Position numbers and translations under genes: made by a program
NCBI GenBank assembly: GCA_017472685.1
Contig: JAFUOO010000012.1
Coordinates: 150,676 to 214,675, forward strand
Length of the DNA stretch: 64,000 nt
Direction: 5' to 3'
Source of the DNA: Clostridia bacterium
GTDB taxonomy: Bacteria; Bacillota; Clostridia; UMGS1883
Shown here: piece after piece, positions 43,263 through 52,715 of the stretch
How positions within the stretch are numbered: the first letter of the stretch is position 1
Layout: each line of letters starts with the position of its first letter
Notes under the pieces: model-generated
What the model saw: only the letters and a program-made list of their open reading frames with translations
Told to the model about the DNA's origin: nothing
Database searches by the model: none

Positions 43263-43838
43263 CTACTCCAATTTATGCTTCTTTTGCATTATGATTGCAA
43301 CGAAGATGCCTATAATTCCACCTAAGGTGTTAGCAACCAAGTCATCAATTGCTGTGACACCGCGCGCAAGGATATACTGTAAGGCTTCAATCATCAGGCT
43401 TCCTGCTACGATCACGATAATAGACATTAACCATTTTTTGCAGCAATTCAAATGCCTGAATAGCAAATATCCCCAAGGCACATAAATTGCAAGGTTAAAC
43501 AGAAAGCCTAATATCGTGCTTTCATGAAAGCCGCTCTTTGTCAGCCACAAATCAGGCAGCAGCCTTATTTCCCGCGTTTCTGCACTGCGGTTAAACACGG
43601 TTATGCCTAAGATGAAAAACATATAAATCCACGGGGATATTGATCTGAAGAAATTCAACATCCTGTCTTTTTTTAAAAACCGGGCAATGCAAAGCAATAC
43701 AAGATAAGTTGCCAAAATTGCCGCAATTATAAGAATTTCAGGCTTAAGTATGTATTTTTCAAGCATGTTTAATGCTTTCTGAAGTTGCCTTTCATCGGAA
43801 AGAAAATAAAACCTCCGACCAAAAAAATCAAAACTCAT
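43263..43838 (-). CDS. VanZ-like membrane protein
   Basis: A 191-residue membrane protein with about five hydrophobic segments and the VanZ-family pattern: ITVFNRSAETREIRLLP, NLAIYVPWGYLL and IEALQYILARGVTAIDDLVANTLGG. VanZ proteins can raise teicoplanin resistance, but most homologues have no known role and are common in cell-surface loci. It fills the 580 bp between FrhB-like gene 3 and rfbG. Confidence 0.88.
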   Translation of the reverse strand: MSFDFFGRRFYFLSDERQLQKALNMLEKYILKPEILIIAAILATYLVLLCIARFLKKDRMLNFFRSISPWIYMFFILGITVFNRSAETREIRLLPDLWLTKSGFHESTILGFLFNLAIYVPWGYLLFRHLNCCKKWLMSIIVIVAGSLMIEALQYILARGVTAIDDLVANTLGGIIGIFVAIIMQKKHKLE

Positions 43839-43839
43839 A

Positions 43840-45045
43840 TTACATCAATCTTTTCAAAAATGTTTTAAATTTTGTGGGCAGCATTGCCTTGAGGTAATTT
43901 ACGTAGTACTTTTTACCTGTTTCTGTTTTGTTTACATTCTCCAGCTTATCAAACCCGGATTTCAAAATGATATCAAGCACCTTTTCCCTGTTTACAGGTC
44001 TCGCACTGGGAGCTTTAAGCTGGTGGTTTTCCTTTGCCACCTTATCAAATACAGACACCTCTAAATTCATACCTGCCTTACAGATATTCATAATAGCCTG
44101 CCCTTTTTCTGTGTTTACAAGAATACACGAAATCCCCCGTTCTTCCGAAAACTCAGCCTTTTGTGTAATATTCGGGTGAGCTTCCTGGATTCCCCAGTAG
44201 TCGCCGATTGTCAAGTCGCCAACACGCTCCTTGGTGGCAAATGCACACGAATAGCAGCTTTCTCTGTAGGTTTCGGACTTCAAAAATGAACTGAAATAGG
44301 ACGAGTTGCTGCTGGGGATAATAACATTCTTTACTTTTCCTGCTCTTTCAATCTTTGCTGTTGCTGTCATGCCCCAGCCCTTTGTTTTATCGCGGAAGGA
44401 AAAGCTTTTAACAACACCGTTGTATTTCCTTCCCAGCATTTCAAAGTAATCCTTCAGCATTTTAACAGACGGGACTCCGTGACATATAACATCAATCGTA
44501 ACAAGGTTTTCGCCAAGTGTGCCTGTAAATTTCTTCACAGCCGCCACCTGGCAGGGTGTTCCCGAAAAAAGCACACGTTTTCCGCTTTTCAGCTCGTCTT
44601 TTATCGCTTTGAAAACCTGATCCGTATTACTTTGAACATACTTTGAGCCTTGAAGCCTTACAAGCTCATCAGTCGCGGTGATGCTTTCGTGCTTTACGCA
44701 CACAAATCCTTCTGCGTCAAAATCGTACGCCGCACCCCACACAGTCCACCCATCGTTAAGAAGCTTTTCCGCTATGGCGGAAAACACACCGCCGGATGCA
44801 GACTTCATCTGTCGCGATACATTTTTGTTTGTGGCAACGTATGCGCTCTCAGGTTCAGCCTTTTCACAACCGTTTTCAAGGGGGCATACCCTTTTGCATG
44901 CACTGCATTCAACACATTTTTCAGAGTTGATTGCAGGATATCTGAAGCCGTATTCATCTTCTTTAAGCATGATTGCACCTTTTGGGCATATAGCCGCACA
45001 AGCGCCACAGCCGCAGCAATTTGCTTTATTATCAAACAAAACCAT
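43840..45045 (-). CDS. FrhB-like iron-sulfur flavoprotein 3
   Basis: A 401-residue protein with the domain order seen in the other copies: CCGCGACAAICP and CVECSACKRVCP, then SASGGVFSAIA, GSKYVQSN, SGTPCQVAAVK, CHGVPS and SCYSCAFATKERVGDLTIGDYWG. The ATG at 45045 follows AAAGGGG and shares a base with the stop of pyruvyl transferase gene 4 (TAATG), so translation of the pair is coupled. A TTG six codons earlier is rejected. Confidence 0.88.
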   Translation of the reverse strand: MVLFDNKANCCGCGACAAICPKGAIMLKEDEYGFRYPAINSEKCVECSACKRVCPLENGCEKAEPESAYVATNKNVSRQMKSASGGVFSAIAEKLLNDGWTVWGAAYDFDAEGFVCVKHESITATDELVRLQGSKYVQSNTDQVFKAIKDELKSGKRVLFSGTPCQVAAVKKFTGTLGENLVTIDVICHGVPSVKMLKDYFEMLGRKYNGVVKSFSFRDKTKGWGMTATAKIERAGKVKNVIIPSSNSSYFSSFLKSETYRESCYSCAFATKERVGDLTIGDYWGIQEAHPNITQKAEFSEERGISCILVNTEKGQAIMNICKAGMNLEVSVFDKVAKENHQLKAPSARPVNREKVLDIILKSGFDKLENVNKTETGKKYYVNYLKAMLPTKFKTFLKRLM

Positions 45046-46163
45046 TAATATTCCCCTTTGCAAAGGTTTAGAGCATTTTCAACATACCTCTTTGCCTTGT
45101 CTCTCTCCGCATCAAAAACCTGATTACACTTGGTAAAATCAATGGTTTTATCCGAAAGAGAAACAGCGTCTTCCTCGCTACTTGCGATTCGTTCTGTAAG
45201 ATTGGTAAGTTCAAGCACAGACTGTATTCTCTCACCTGTTTTTCCGGGAGGACAAACAATAAAATTTTTGTTGAAGTTCAGCGAGAACGCTGTTCCGTGG
45301 AAAGAATCCGTCACAACATATTTTGCATGGTATATAAGCGATAAAAATTCTTCAACCTCAGGTAAAACAACGGGATTTGACTTTCCGGATTTCTGGTGAA
45401 GCATTGTAACAATGCGAAGCACTTTAAGGTTCTTTTCCTTACCTATTTTCACGGCATAATCCTCTGCCTTGCTTGAACCGTGAAGCTGATACACCAGAAT
45501 GTAATCTTCGTGTTTAACATCAGAAATCAGTTTTTCCCATTCCTCCTTGCGCAAAATCAAGGTCGGGTCAAGGGTGTGCTCTTTAAGCGGAACATCTGCA
45601 TCCTTCAAAAGCTCCAGCCCACTCTTTTCGCGAACAGAAATCGCTGTATATTTCTTGAGCCAGGGCATCATCCAGCCTAATTCTTCCTTCGTGAAATCCT
45701 TTCTGCCAAAGCTTGCAGACAAGGCAATTTTAGGCTTATTTTCAGCATAGGAAAGAAAATATACACCATCAAATTCCTTTACATAGGTGTTGTTCCACAC
45801 CTGGTCACTGCCTGTGCAATACACATCAGCCTGAGGAAGGTCACTCTTAAGCTCTTCTTCGGAATAATAGGGCTTGGTCATTGTAATTCTTTTATCAATA
45901 AACCCGTCAAAAACACTTCTCTGCTTTCTGTAAGAAGGTGTTTTAACAATAGTTGAAAGTATTCTTCTCACCAAATTATTCGAAAAAAGACCGCTTTCAT
46001 AAAAAACCTGCGCAACACTACCGTAATTCTTTACCTTTTTAGGAATATAATCTACCAATTCAGCCTCATAGCCAAGATTATTCAAGGCTTTTTCTGTTGC
46101 ATATGCCTGAAGTGCCGCTCCGTAGTTGTATACTCTGTGATATGTAATTACAGAAATCTTCAT
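45045..46163 (-). CDS. Polysaccharide pyruvyl transferase-like protein 4
   Basis: A 372-residue PF04230-type protein, with VITYHRVYNYGAALQAYATE at the start, TGSDQVWNNTYVKEF, ALSASFGRKDF and an intact VVTDSFHGTAFSLN. The ATG at 46163 has GGTGAG upstream; a GTG three codons earlier is less likely. It directly precedes FrhB-like gene 3 with a one-base overlap, the tightest of the pairs. Confidence 0.88.
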   Translation of the reverse strand: MKISVITYHRVYNYGAALQAYATEKALNNLGYEAELVDYIPKKVKNYGSVAQVFYESGLFSNNLVRRILSTIVKTPSYRKQRSVFDGFIDKRITMTKPYYSEEELKSDLPQADVYCTGSDQVWNNTYVKEFDGVYFLSYAENKPKIALSASFGRKDFTKEELGWMMPWLKKYTAISVREKSGLELLKDADVPLKEHTLDPTLILRKEEWEKLISDVKHEDYILVYQLHGSSKAEDYAVKIGKEKNLKVLRIVTMLHQKSGKSNPVVLPEVEEFLSLIYHAKYVVTDSFHGTAFSLNFNKNFIVCPPGKTGERIQSVLELTNLTERIASSEEDAVSLSDKTIDFTKCNQVFDAERDKAKRYVENALNLCKGEY

Positions 46164-46178
46164 AATTCTCACCGTATA

Positions 46179-47258
46179 TTAATAAAGTTTTTCCAACTGC
46201 TCAACAGTATTTGCAATACTGAAGCTGTCACCTGTTGCTCTTGCCCCTTCGCGAAGCTTATCATAGCTGCCATTTTTAAATAACTTATAGCATTCAACAA
46301 TCTTTTCACATAAAGCCTCTGCCGATACTTCCTCTGCAATGAAACCGTTTTCGCCATTATTTATCAGCTCGGGGAGCGCGCCTTTTTTAAACGCAACGCA
46401 AGGAATGGATGCCGCCATCGCCTCAACCAGTGTAATTCCAAAGCCCTCTTCCCATATAGCAGGATGTACGAATAAATCCATCTGCTTGAGCCACTCTGCC
46501 ACGTTTGTTTGCGGACCGCGGAAATTAATCTTGTCCTCTAAGCCGTATTCCTTTGTTTTTTCGACGAGCATCGGCACATCTTCGCCTTCGCCGATAATGT
46601 CTATTGTGTAGTTCATGTCGCAAGGAAGCTTGGCTGCAGCATCAACCAACAAATGCAAGCCTTTTTTACGGAAAATCCGTCCCACATAAACAAGTCTGAA
46701 AGTGTCATGAGACTCAATATTATCACGGTGAAACAGCTCAGGTCTTATACCGTTGTAAACAACGTGAGCTTTATCTGTGCTTATACCTAATATTTCTTTA
46801 TTTCTACGTTTAACAAATTCGGATACCGAAACTACAAAGTCAGCTCTCTTGATAGCTTTTTTCATAATTGGTTTAAGGAGAGTTGTCCTCAAACCGCCTG
46901 CACCTATCATATCAATAATATCTCCATGCTCATACACGGCAAAGCGAACATTTTTCAAAAAATAGGATGCCACAATCATATGTATCCATGCTATCGGAGA
47001 CCCTGCATGACAGATAACCACATCAATTTTTTCATCTTTACAGAACTTGATAAACTTTATCAGGCTCTTAAAAAAGAACTGATGCGGTGCATGTTCAATT
47101 ATAACTTTACCGCCCATCTGCTCGATCTGGTCTGAAATGGGTCCGCCTTCGAAAAGAAAATAGAAATAATTGTTGTTCTTTGATTCCAGATATATCTCAC
47201 GGCATATTGTCTGCATGCCACCGATATAGCCAAACAATTGTAAATGCACTACATTCAT
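46179..47258 (-). CDS. GT4-family glycosyltransferase 2
   Basis: A GT-B glycosyltransferase of about 359 residues. The N-terminal acceptor domain has LFGYIGGMQTICREIY. The C-terminal domain has YVGRIFRKKGLHLLVDAA, IIGEGEDVPML and the E-x7-E motif in WEEGFGITLVEAMAASIP. ATG 47258 follows AAAGG; a TTG two codons upstream is an alternative. Donor and linkage are unknown. Confidence 0.9.
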   Translation of the reverse strand: MNVVHLQLFGYIGGMQTICREIYLESKNNNYFYFLFEGGPISDQIEQMGGKVIIEHAPHQFFFKSLIKFIKFCKDEKIDVVICHAGSPIAWIHMIVASYFLKNVRFAVYEHGDIIDMIGAGGLRTTLLKPIMKKAIKRADFVVSVSEFVKRRNKEILGISTDKAHVVYNGIRPELFHRDNIESHDTFRLVYVGRIFRKKGLHLLVDAAAKLPCDMNYTIDIIGEGEDVPMLVEKTKEYGLEDKINFRGPQTNVAEWLKQMDLFVHPAIWEEGFGITLVEAMAASIPCVAFKKGALPELINNGENGFIAEEVSAEALCEKIVECYKLFKNGSYDKLREGARATGDSFSIANTVEQLEKLY

Positions 47259-47291
47259 TTTCAAACAACCTTTCTGTAAATTCTGCTCTTG

Positions 47292-48320
47292 TCATTTTGC
47301 CATTTCTGCCAGTTTCAAAGCACTGTTATATTTACCACGCTTCAATGCAGCCAGCACCACAGCATATAAAACAGAGTCTTTTTTCCCGGGCGCAAGATGT
47401 GTATAAGGTGCTTTCATAATTGCCTCATTGATGACGGCACCGCCGCACATATTCTCAAGACTTTCGATTTTTTCCTGCTTCGACAAGTTGCACTTGGGAT
47501 TAGCATAATAATCAAAGCAGCATTTAGCAACCCTATTTACAACAAATCTGTAATATGCTTTCTTTAAACCGTTTTCTTTTACATGCTTCTTTAATTCTTC
47601 CGTGAGAAGCACTGTGTTATTAACCCTGCTCTTCTGGAAGGTCCTGCTTACAGAAGCTTCGTTGGGTCTGTAAAAATATATCTTACTGTAATTTAACGCA
47701 ACGCTATTTATGTTATTGTAGTATTCCATACAGAACAATAAGTCCTCGCCCAATCTTATATCCTTGGAAAAGCAAATACCGTTTTCCTTGATTATTGAGG
47801 TTAAGAAAAACCGTCCCCATACGCTCCAATGATTATACACACCTATCATAGAAGTTTCGGGATATTGTTTTTTAAAGCTTACAATATCGAGAATGCAAAG
47901 CTGCATTGCCTTAGCAGTAATAGATATGCTTTTCTTATCAAAGGATAATCCGTCTATTATATTGGAATGTCCACCCATAATCATCTGGACATTCTGTTCT
48001 GAAAATGTCGGCAAGGACAATGCGTCTTGACTAAGCGTGTCGTCAGCATCCAAAAAAGTTATCCACTTTCCCGAAGCCTTTTCAATTCCTGCATTTCTTG
48101 CCGCAGAAACCCCTGCATTTTCTTGCTTTATATAACAAATGCGACTGTCTTTTTCTGCATAGGATTGACATATTGAATCCGACAAGTCAACAGAGCCGTC
48201 ATTCACAAGAATTAATTGCCAGGACTGCTCAGTCTGATTGACAACACTTTCAATGCATTCTGCCAGATACTTTTCTGCGTTATAAACAGGAATAATCACA
48301 GAAACTAAAACATCATTCAT
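47292..48320 (-). CDS. GT2-family glycosyltransferase
   Basis: A 342-residue GT-A inverting glycosyltransferase. IIPVYNAEKYLAECIESV and LILVNDGSVDLSDSIC form the nucleotide-binding part, TFLDADDTLSQ is the metal-binding DxD, and RLGEDLLFCMEY is the acceptor or catalytic region. A helical C-terminal part follows. It shares one base with the end of pyruvyl transferase gene 5. Confidence 0.9.
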   Translation of the reverse strand: MNDVLVSVIIPVYNAEKYLAECIESVVNQTEQSWQLILVNDGSVDLSDSICQSYAEKDSRICYIKQENAGVSAARNAGIEKASGKWITFLDADDTLSQDALSLPTFSEQNVQMIMGGHSNIIDGLSFDKKSISITAKAMQLCILDIVSFKKQYPETSMIGVYNHWSVWGRFFLTSIIKENGICFSKDIRLGEDLLFCMEYYNNINSVALNYSKIYFYRPNEASVSRTFQKSRVNNTVLLTEELKKHVKENGLKKAYYRFVVNRVAKCCFDYYANPKCNLSKQEKIESLENMCGGAVINEAIMKAPYTHLAPGKKDSVLYAVVLAALKRGKYNSALKLAEMAK

Positions 48321-49405
48321 TATTCATTCGCTCCTGTTATTCTCTCCAAGTAATTTACCGAGCTTTCCACATATTCGGTAAGCTTTTCGTTTACCAAGCT
48401 ATAGTCAATTTTTTCGGCAATGGTGTCCAAAGACAACTCCTCTCGCACAATTCTGTTATCCAGACCGACAATCGACAACAAATTGCTTAAACGGGAGTTC
48501 CCGTTATGTGTTTGCCTTGCCAGAAGAGAAACAAATTGCTTTTCAAAAATAATGGAAAATGCTGTTCCGTGGAAGGAATCGGTAACAATATAATCAGCAT
48601 TATAAAACCAACCCAAAAAGTCAATCGGACCTATGTTACGTTTGGGAATAAAGCTTCCCACTCTTTTGACAGGTGCGCTCAGATACACCAGTTTTTTGCC
48701 TGTTTTTTCAGCAAGCTTTAATGCATATTTGTATGCATCTGTGTCGTTGATTGAATAAAGGAGGATATAGTTCTTCATATCAACCTTTTTTGCAATCTCT
48801 GCCCAGTCTTTCTTTTTAAGTAAAAATACCGGGTCAGAAACAAGCTGTGCCGTTTTACCGGTAATATCACGCACAAGTTCTACAGCACTCTGTTCTCTTA
48901 CGCTCATTGCATAATATCCGTCTAACAATTCTTCATATTTTTCTCTTTTATCTTCATCTAACTGATGAAAACCAAAGCTTGCCGCATATGAACATTTTCT
49001 TTTATTTTTTTCAACAAAATCAAGGAAGAAGGTTGTGTCAAAGTCAGTTAATTTCCAATTGAACACCTGGTCGCTTCCTGTTATAAACAAATCGTAAATA
49101 TCATTGGTGTTTTTTATTGTATCTCTGTCATAAGCAGAGCTCAATTTCAGATACCTTTTGTGAAACTCTCTCTTTTTCTTTTGCTTCACAACATTCATAG
49201 GCATAGCTGCAAGCATATACAAAACCTTTGACAGGCTCTTGTTTTCAATGTAAAAGGGTGAATATCGCTTATTGAACCAGGAACATTTATAGTCTATTAC
49301 ATCTGTATCAACACCCATAGAGTTTAGCTTCTTTTGCAAAGCATAGCATTGTAATGATGCACCATAATTCAATGTATCATGAAATGTTATAATTCCCGCT
49401 TTCAT
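48320..49405 (-). CDS. Polysaccharide pyruvyl transferase-like protein 5
   Basis: A 361-residue PF04230-type protein: IITFHDTLNYGASLQCYALQ, TGSDQVFNWKLTDFD, SYAASFGFHQL and IVTDSFHGTAFSII are all conserved. It is encoded 15 nt after FrhB-like gene 4. Here the FrhB-like gene comes first, the opposite of the order in pairs 3, 4 and 6. Confidence 0.88.
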   Translation of the reverse strand: MKAGIITFHDTLNYGASLQCYALQKKLNSMGVDTDVIDYKCSWFNKRYSPFYIENKSLSKVLYMLAAMPMNVVKQKKKREFHKRYLKLSSAYDRDTIKNTNDIYDLFITGSDQVFNWKLTDFDTTFFLDFVEKNKRKCSYAASFGFHQLDEDKREKYEELLDGYYAMSVREQSAVELVRDITGKTAQLVSDPVFLLKKKDWAEIAKKVDMKNYILLYSINDTDAYKYALKLAEKTGKKLVYLSAPVKRVGSFIPKRNIGPIDFLGWFYNADYIVTDSFHGTAFSIIFEKQFVSLLARQTHNGNSRLSNLLSIVGLDNRIVREELSLDTIAEKIDYSLVNEKLTEYVESSVNYLERITGANE

Positions 49406-49420
49406 TGCAAATCCTCCACT

Positions 49421-50560
49421 TTAACGATTGTTTTTAATTTTTCTGAAATCTATTAAGTGCCATTTTATGCGTCTCAATAAATCATATCTTCCATAGGCCT
49501 TCATAACTCCCATAAAGCCTTTTTCCTTGTAAACCTTCCAGAACTCAGCCCTGTTTGCAGGAATTTTTGTAGGCTTATGCAGATTTGGCTGAGAGCAAGT
49601 TTCCTTATCAACCTCATGAATGTCTACACAGTCTTTTATAGCGTCAAACGCATTTGTACCCTTTTGAGTGTTAACAATTACTGCCGACACACCCTTATTG
49701 TCATCAAAGCCTTCAAGCTTCTCATTAAGTCCCCAGAAATCGGCAATTGTAATGTCTGCAGGTCTTTGGTAGGATGCAAATGCACAGTTGCCACAGGAGG
49801 GGCGTAAGCAAAGGTTTGTATAGAACAAATTCGTATAGTTCTTTCTTGCACGCTTTTTTCCGTTAATTATATATGTTTCAACATGTGTGTTCCAACCAAA
49901 GCTTTTATCTCTGAAGTTAAAGGCTTCAATCCTGCCTTTATATTTTTTCTCAGCAAATCTGATATAATCCTCCAAAACCTTTCTGCTTGGAACGCCGTGA
50001 CAGACAATATCAATGGTAACAAGCCTGCTTTGGTCAACCTTCTTTAAGGAAAGATAACCATAAAGCCCTGCAACCTGGCAAGCAGTTCCTGAAAAGATAA
50101 CCCTCAAACCATCCTTTAAGTCATTTTCAACGTATGGATATATGCCAAGAATGTCGCTTTCCACATACTTGGAGCCCTGCATCAGCTTTACTTCCTCCAA
50201 TGTTGCAGCCCGCTTGTAGCGCACATGGCAATCGACTTCCATTACAACACCGTAAACTGCACCATTGTCATTTATAATCTGCTTTGCAAGTTCAAAGAAA
50301 AAACCGCCACTACGACTGCGCATTCTGTCTGCAACAGAACGGCTCTTAACAGCATAATATTTCTGATTTTGCAAACCATTGTCCAAAGGCGTATTTCTGC
50401 ACACTTTGAGACATAAGCCACAATCTGTACAATTATCCTCGTTTATCACAGGATAATAAAAGCCTTCCTCATCAACAGTCATTGTTATCGCCTTCGCGGG
50501 GCATCTTTCTGCACAGGCAGAACAGCCACAGCATTTTTCTTTGTCTTTCACTAATTTCAT
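49421..50560 (-). CDS. FrhB-like iron-sulfur flavoprotein 4
   Basis: A 379-residue copy with CCGCSACAERCP and CTDCGLCLKVC (the last motif lacks its Pro), SRSGGFFFELA, GSKYVESD, SGTACQVAGLY (Ala for Pro before the central Cys), CHGVPS and SCGNCAFASYQRPADITIADFWG. The TPC to TAC change is not seen in the other copies. It overlaps the acyltransferase gene by 4 nt and precedes pyruvyl transferase gene 5. Confidence 0.87.
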   Translation of the reverse strand: MKLVKDKEKCCGCSACAERCPAKAITMTVDEEGFYYPVINEDNCTDCGLCLKVCRNTPLDNGLQNQKYYAVKSRSVADRMRSRSGGFFFELAKQIINDNGAVYGVVMEVDCHVRYKRAATLEEVKLMQGSKYVESDILGIYPYVENDLKDGLRVIFSGTACQVAGLYGYLSLKKVDQSRLVTIDIVCHGVPSRKVLEDYIRFAEKKYKGRIEAFNFRDKSFGWNTHVETYIINGKKRARKNYTNLFYTNLCLRPSCGNCAFASYQRPADITIADFWGLNEKLEGFDDNKGVSAVIVNTQKGTNAFDAIKDCVDIHEVDKETCSQPNLHKPTKIPANRAEFWKVYKEKGFMGVMKAYGRYDLLRRIKWHLIDFRKIKNNR

Positions 50561-51570
50561 GCTCTTACCACCTTCAAGGAGCTAAGGATTTTTTTCACAA
50601 GACTTAACATAATTACCCCGACAATTGTTATAGCTAAAACAATCACAGGCTCAATCCAATCAAACCAAGTAAAGCTGATATTTAAAATTTCACATGCTTT
50701 AATTACCAATTCCATTACAAGCCAGTGATAAATATATACATCGGTCGAATACATTCCGCCAAGCTTCATCAACGCCTTCGGGCCTTTAAACTCGGGATGA
50801 CGCACAGCCAACAGGAACACGGAAGCCACCAAAATGATTGTTCCGTTAAACACCTGCATATTACCGAAAAGTAAGAGTTCTGCAACAACTAACACAGCTC
50901 CTGCCACTGCTACTGTTGTAAGCAGCGCCGTTGAAAGCTTTTCTTGAAACCATTTTTCGTACTCTTTCAGGAAAAAACCTAACATGACAAAGGGTAAACC
51001 GTAGAAGAATACGCTTCTGAACACTGTCATATTAATATTCAGTTTAAAGATACCTGAAATTGCCATTATCACTATGTGCGCTTCAAGAAGCACTGCGCTT
51101 AATATATATGTCAGTTTCTTTAGTTTGAATTTTGTAATCGGAATAAATAATATATATGCTCCTAAAAGAGCCAGCAAAAACCATAAATGCCCTACAACAG
51201 GGTCATAGCTTGTTAAAACAACCTTTATCAGACTTTCAAATGTGAATACCCTGTCGGTATACCATTGAAGAACAGCCTCTGTTCCAGAGCCGATAAACCG
51301 CACGAAGCTTTCCCATACAAAATATAACAGAAAAGCAAACGCCGTCAGTTTAGCGATATTTTTGATTTTTACAGGCAGTTTGGCAGAAATTTTGTCAAAA
51401 TCTGAATTGTAGAGATAATATCCGGAAACAACAAAAAATATTGCCACTGCAGAACGAGACAGTGCGACAATCACATTACCAAACATTCCGGGAAACTGTA
51501 CGTGTATGAAAACAACCAGCATACACGCTATACCCTTAACTGCATTTAATGTTTCATTTGTTCTTTTCAT
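50557..51570 (-). CDS. Membrane acyltransferase 3 (OafA/WecH type), copy 1
   Basis: A 337-residue integral membrane O-acyltransferase of the Acyl_transf_3 family, with about ten helices. The active-site-like IHVQFPG is near residue 22, RSAVAIFFVVSGYYLY near 38-53 is the family hallmark, and VGHLWFLLALLGAY is in the middle. It probably transfers acetyl or another acyl group to the glycan at the membrane. It is sandwiched between two FrhB-like genes, with 4-nt overlaps on both sides. Confidence 0.88.
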   Translation of the reverse strand: MKRTNETLNAVKGIACMLVVFIHVQFPGMFGNVIVALSRSAVAIFFVVSGYYLYNSDFDKISAKLPVKIKNIAKLTAFAFLLYFVWESFVRFIGSGTEAVLQWYTDRVFTFESLIKVVLTSYDPVVGHLWFLLALLGAYILFIPITKFKLKKLTYILSAVLLEAHIVIMAISGIFKLNINMTVFRSVFFYGLPFVMLGFFLKEYEKWFQEKLSTALLTTVAVAGAVLVVAELLLFGNMQVFNGTIILVASVFLLAVRHPEFKGPKALMKLGGMYSTDVYIYHWLVMELVIKACEILNISFTWFDWIEPVIVLAITIVGVIMLSLVKKILSSLKVVRA

Positions 51571-52694
51571 GATTTTTTCCTCAGTAGCTTTTCCAGTAGC
51601 AGCCTTAATCTCATTTTAGGGAATGTTCTCTGCATAGCTTTTAAATAGCCAATAGACGGATAAAGCTTTTTAAACTTTTCATACTGTTCAGGCTTTGCAA
51701 TAGGTTTACGGAGCTGAGGGTTTCCGTTGACGGCTTCCATCAATTCTCTTTCCTCAAAATGGAGTTCAGCTTTGATTGCATCAAACCAATCTCTGCCCTT
51801 TTCTGTATTAATCAACGCCAAAGAAACCCGTCTTTTCTCAGGATTGTTAAAGGGCACACTTTTGCCTATTCCCCAGAAATCACCAATTGTTATATCGCCA
51901 AGTCGCTCTTTTGTTGCATACCTGCAGCTGTAGCAGGATTCGCGGAAGAACAATCCATCCATAAAGCCTCGGATATAGTAGCTTTGTCTTAAAGGAAATT
52001 TTTCAGTTCGGTCGCCGTAATCGAAGATAAAGCCATAGCCATAACCTGCGGCAAACCTTCCTCTGAAGTAAACCCATTTAAGTTTATCTGTATCAGCTAA
52101 ATATGCCAATTCCTCTCGGTAAATTTTGTCTGACGGGACACCGTGACAAACCAGATCGGCAGTATACAGCTTTTCGTAATCAGCTCTCAAAAACGACTTA
52201 AGGCCTGCAACTTGACAGGGTGTGCCTACAAACATTACCTTTTTATCTGCCTTGAGGTCGCTCTGCACCCTTCTGTATGTATCGCCTATTTTGCTTTGGA
52301 CATATTTTGAAGTTCTGAGTGCGTCCAAGTCTTCAAGGGTTTCACATCTTACATGTACAACGCTCCAGCTTTTGTCAAACGCTGCTCCGTAAACTATGCC
52401 TTGCTCTTCAACTATCGCTTTTGCAAGCATGGCAGATATACCCCCCGAGGTAGATTTTTTCTGTACCTCAAGGTTTGTATTCCACGCGGCATATGTAGCC
52501 ATCGGTTCTCTTTTTTCAATGTCTGTGTTAACAGGACACACCTTTTCGCACAAACCGCAGTTTATACAATCGGCTTCGTTGCATACAGGAAAAAGATGTC
52601 CGTTTAACCCTTCTTCCATGCTGATGCACTGTTTGGGACAAATATTTAAACAAGCCGCACATCCTGTGCACGCTGTAGCAGCACAAAGCTTCAT
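51567..52694 (-). CDS. FrhB-like iron-sulfur flavoprotein 5
   Basis: A 375-residue copy with CTGCAACLNICP and CINCGLCEKVCP, STSGGISAMLA, TSKYVQSK, VGTPCQVAGLK, CHGVPS and SCYSCRYATKERLGDITIGDFWG. All eight ferredoxin cysteines and the later Cys residues are present. It follows pyruvyl transferase gene 6 after 21 nt and ends in a 4-nt overlap with the acyltransferase start. Confidence 0.88.
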   Translation of the reverse strand: MKLCAATACTGCAACLNICPKQCISMEEGLNGHLFPVCNEADCINCGLCEKVCPVNTDIEKREPMATYAAWNTNLEVQKKSTSGGISAMLAKAIVEEQGIVYGAAFDKSWSVVHVRCETLEDLDALRTSKYVQSKIGDTYRRVQSDLKADKKVMFVGTPCQVAGLKSFLRADYEKLYTADLVCHGVPSDKIYREELAYLADTDKLKWVYFRGRFAAGYGYGFIFDYGDRTEKFPLRQSYYIRGFMDGLFFRESCYSCRYATKERLGDITIGDFWGIGKSVPFNNPEKRRVSLALINTEKGRDWFDAIKAELHFEERELMEAVNGNPQLRKPIAKPEQYEKFKKLYPSIGYLKAMQRTFPKMRLRLLLEKLLRKKS

Positions 52695-52715
52695 CCGGAT
52701 TCCTCCTAAATTAAG

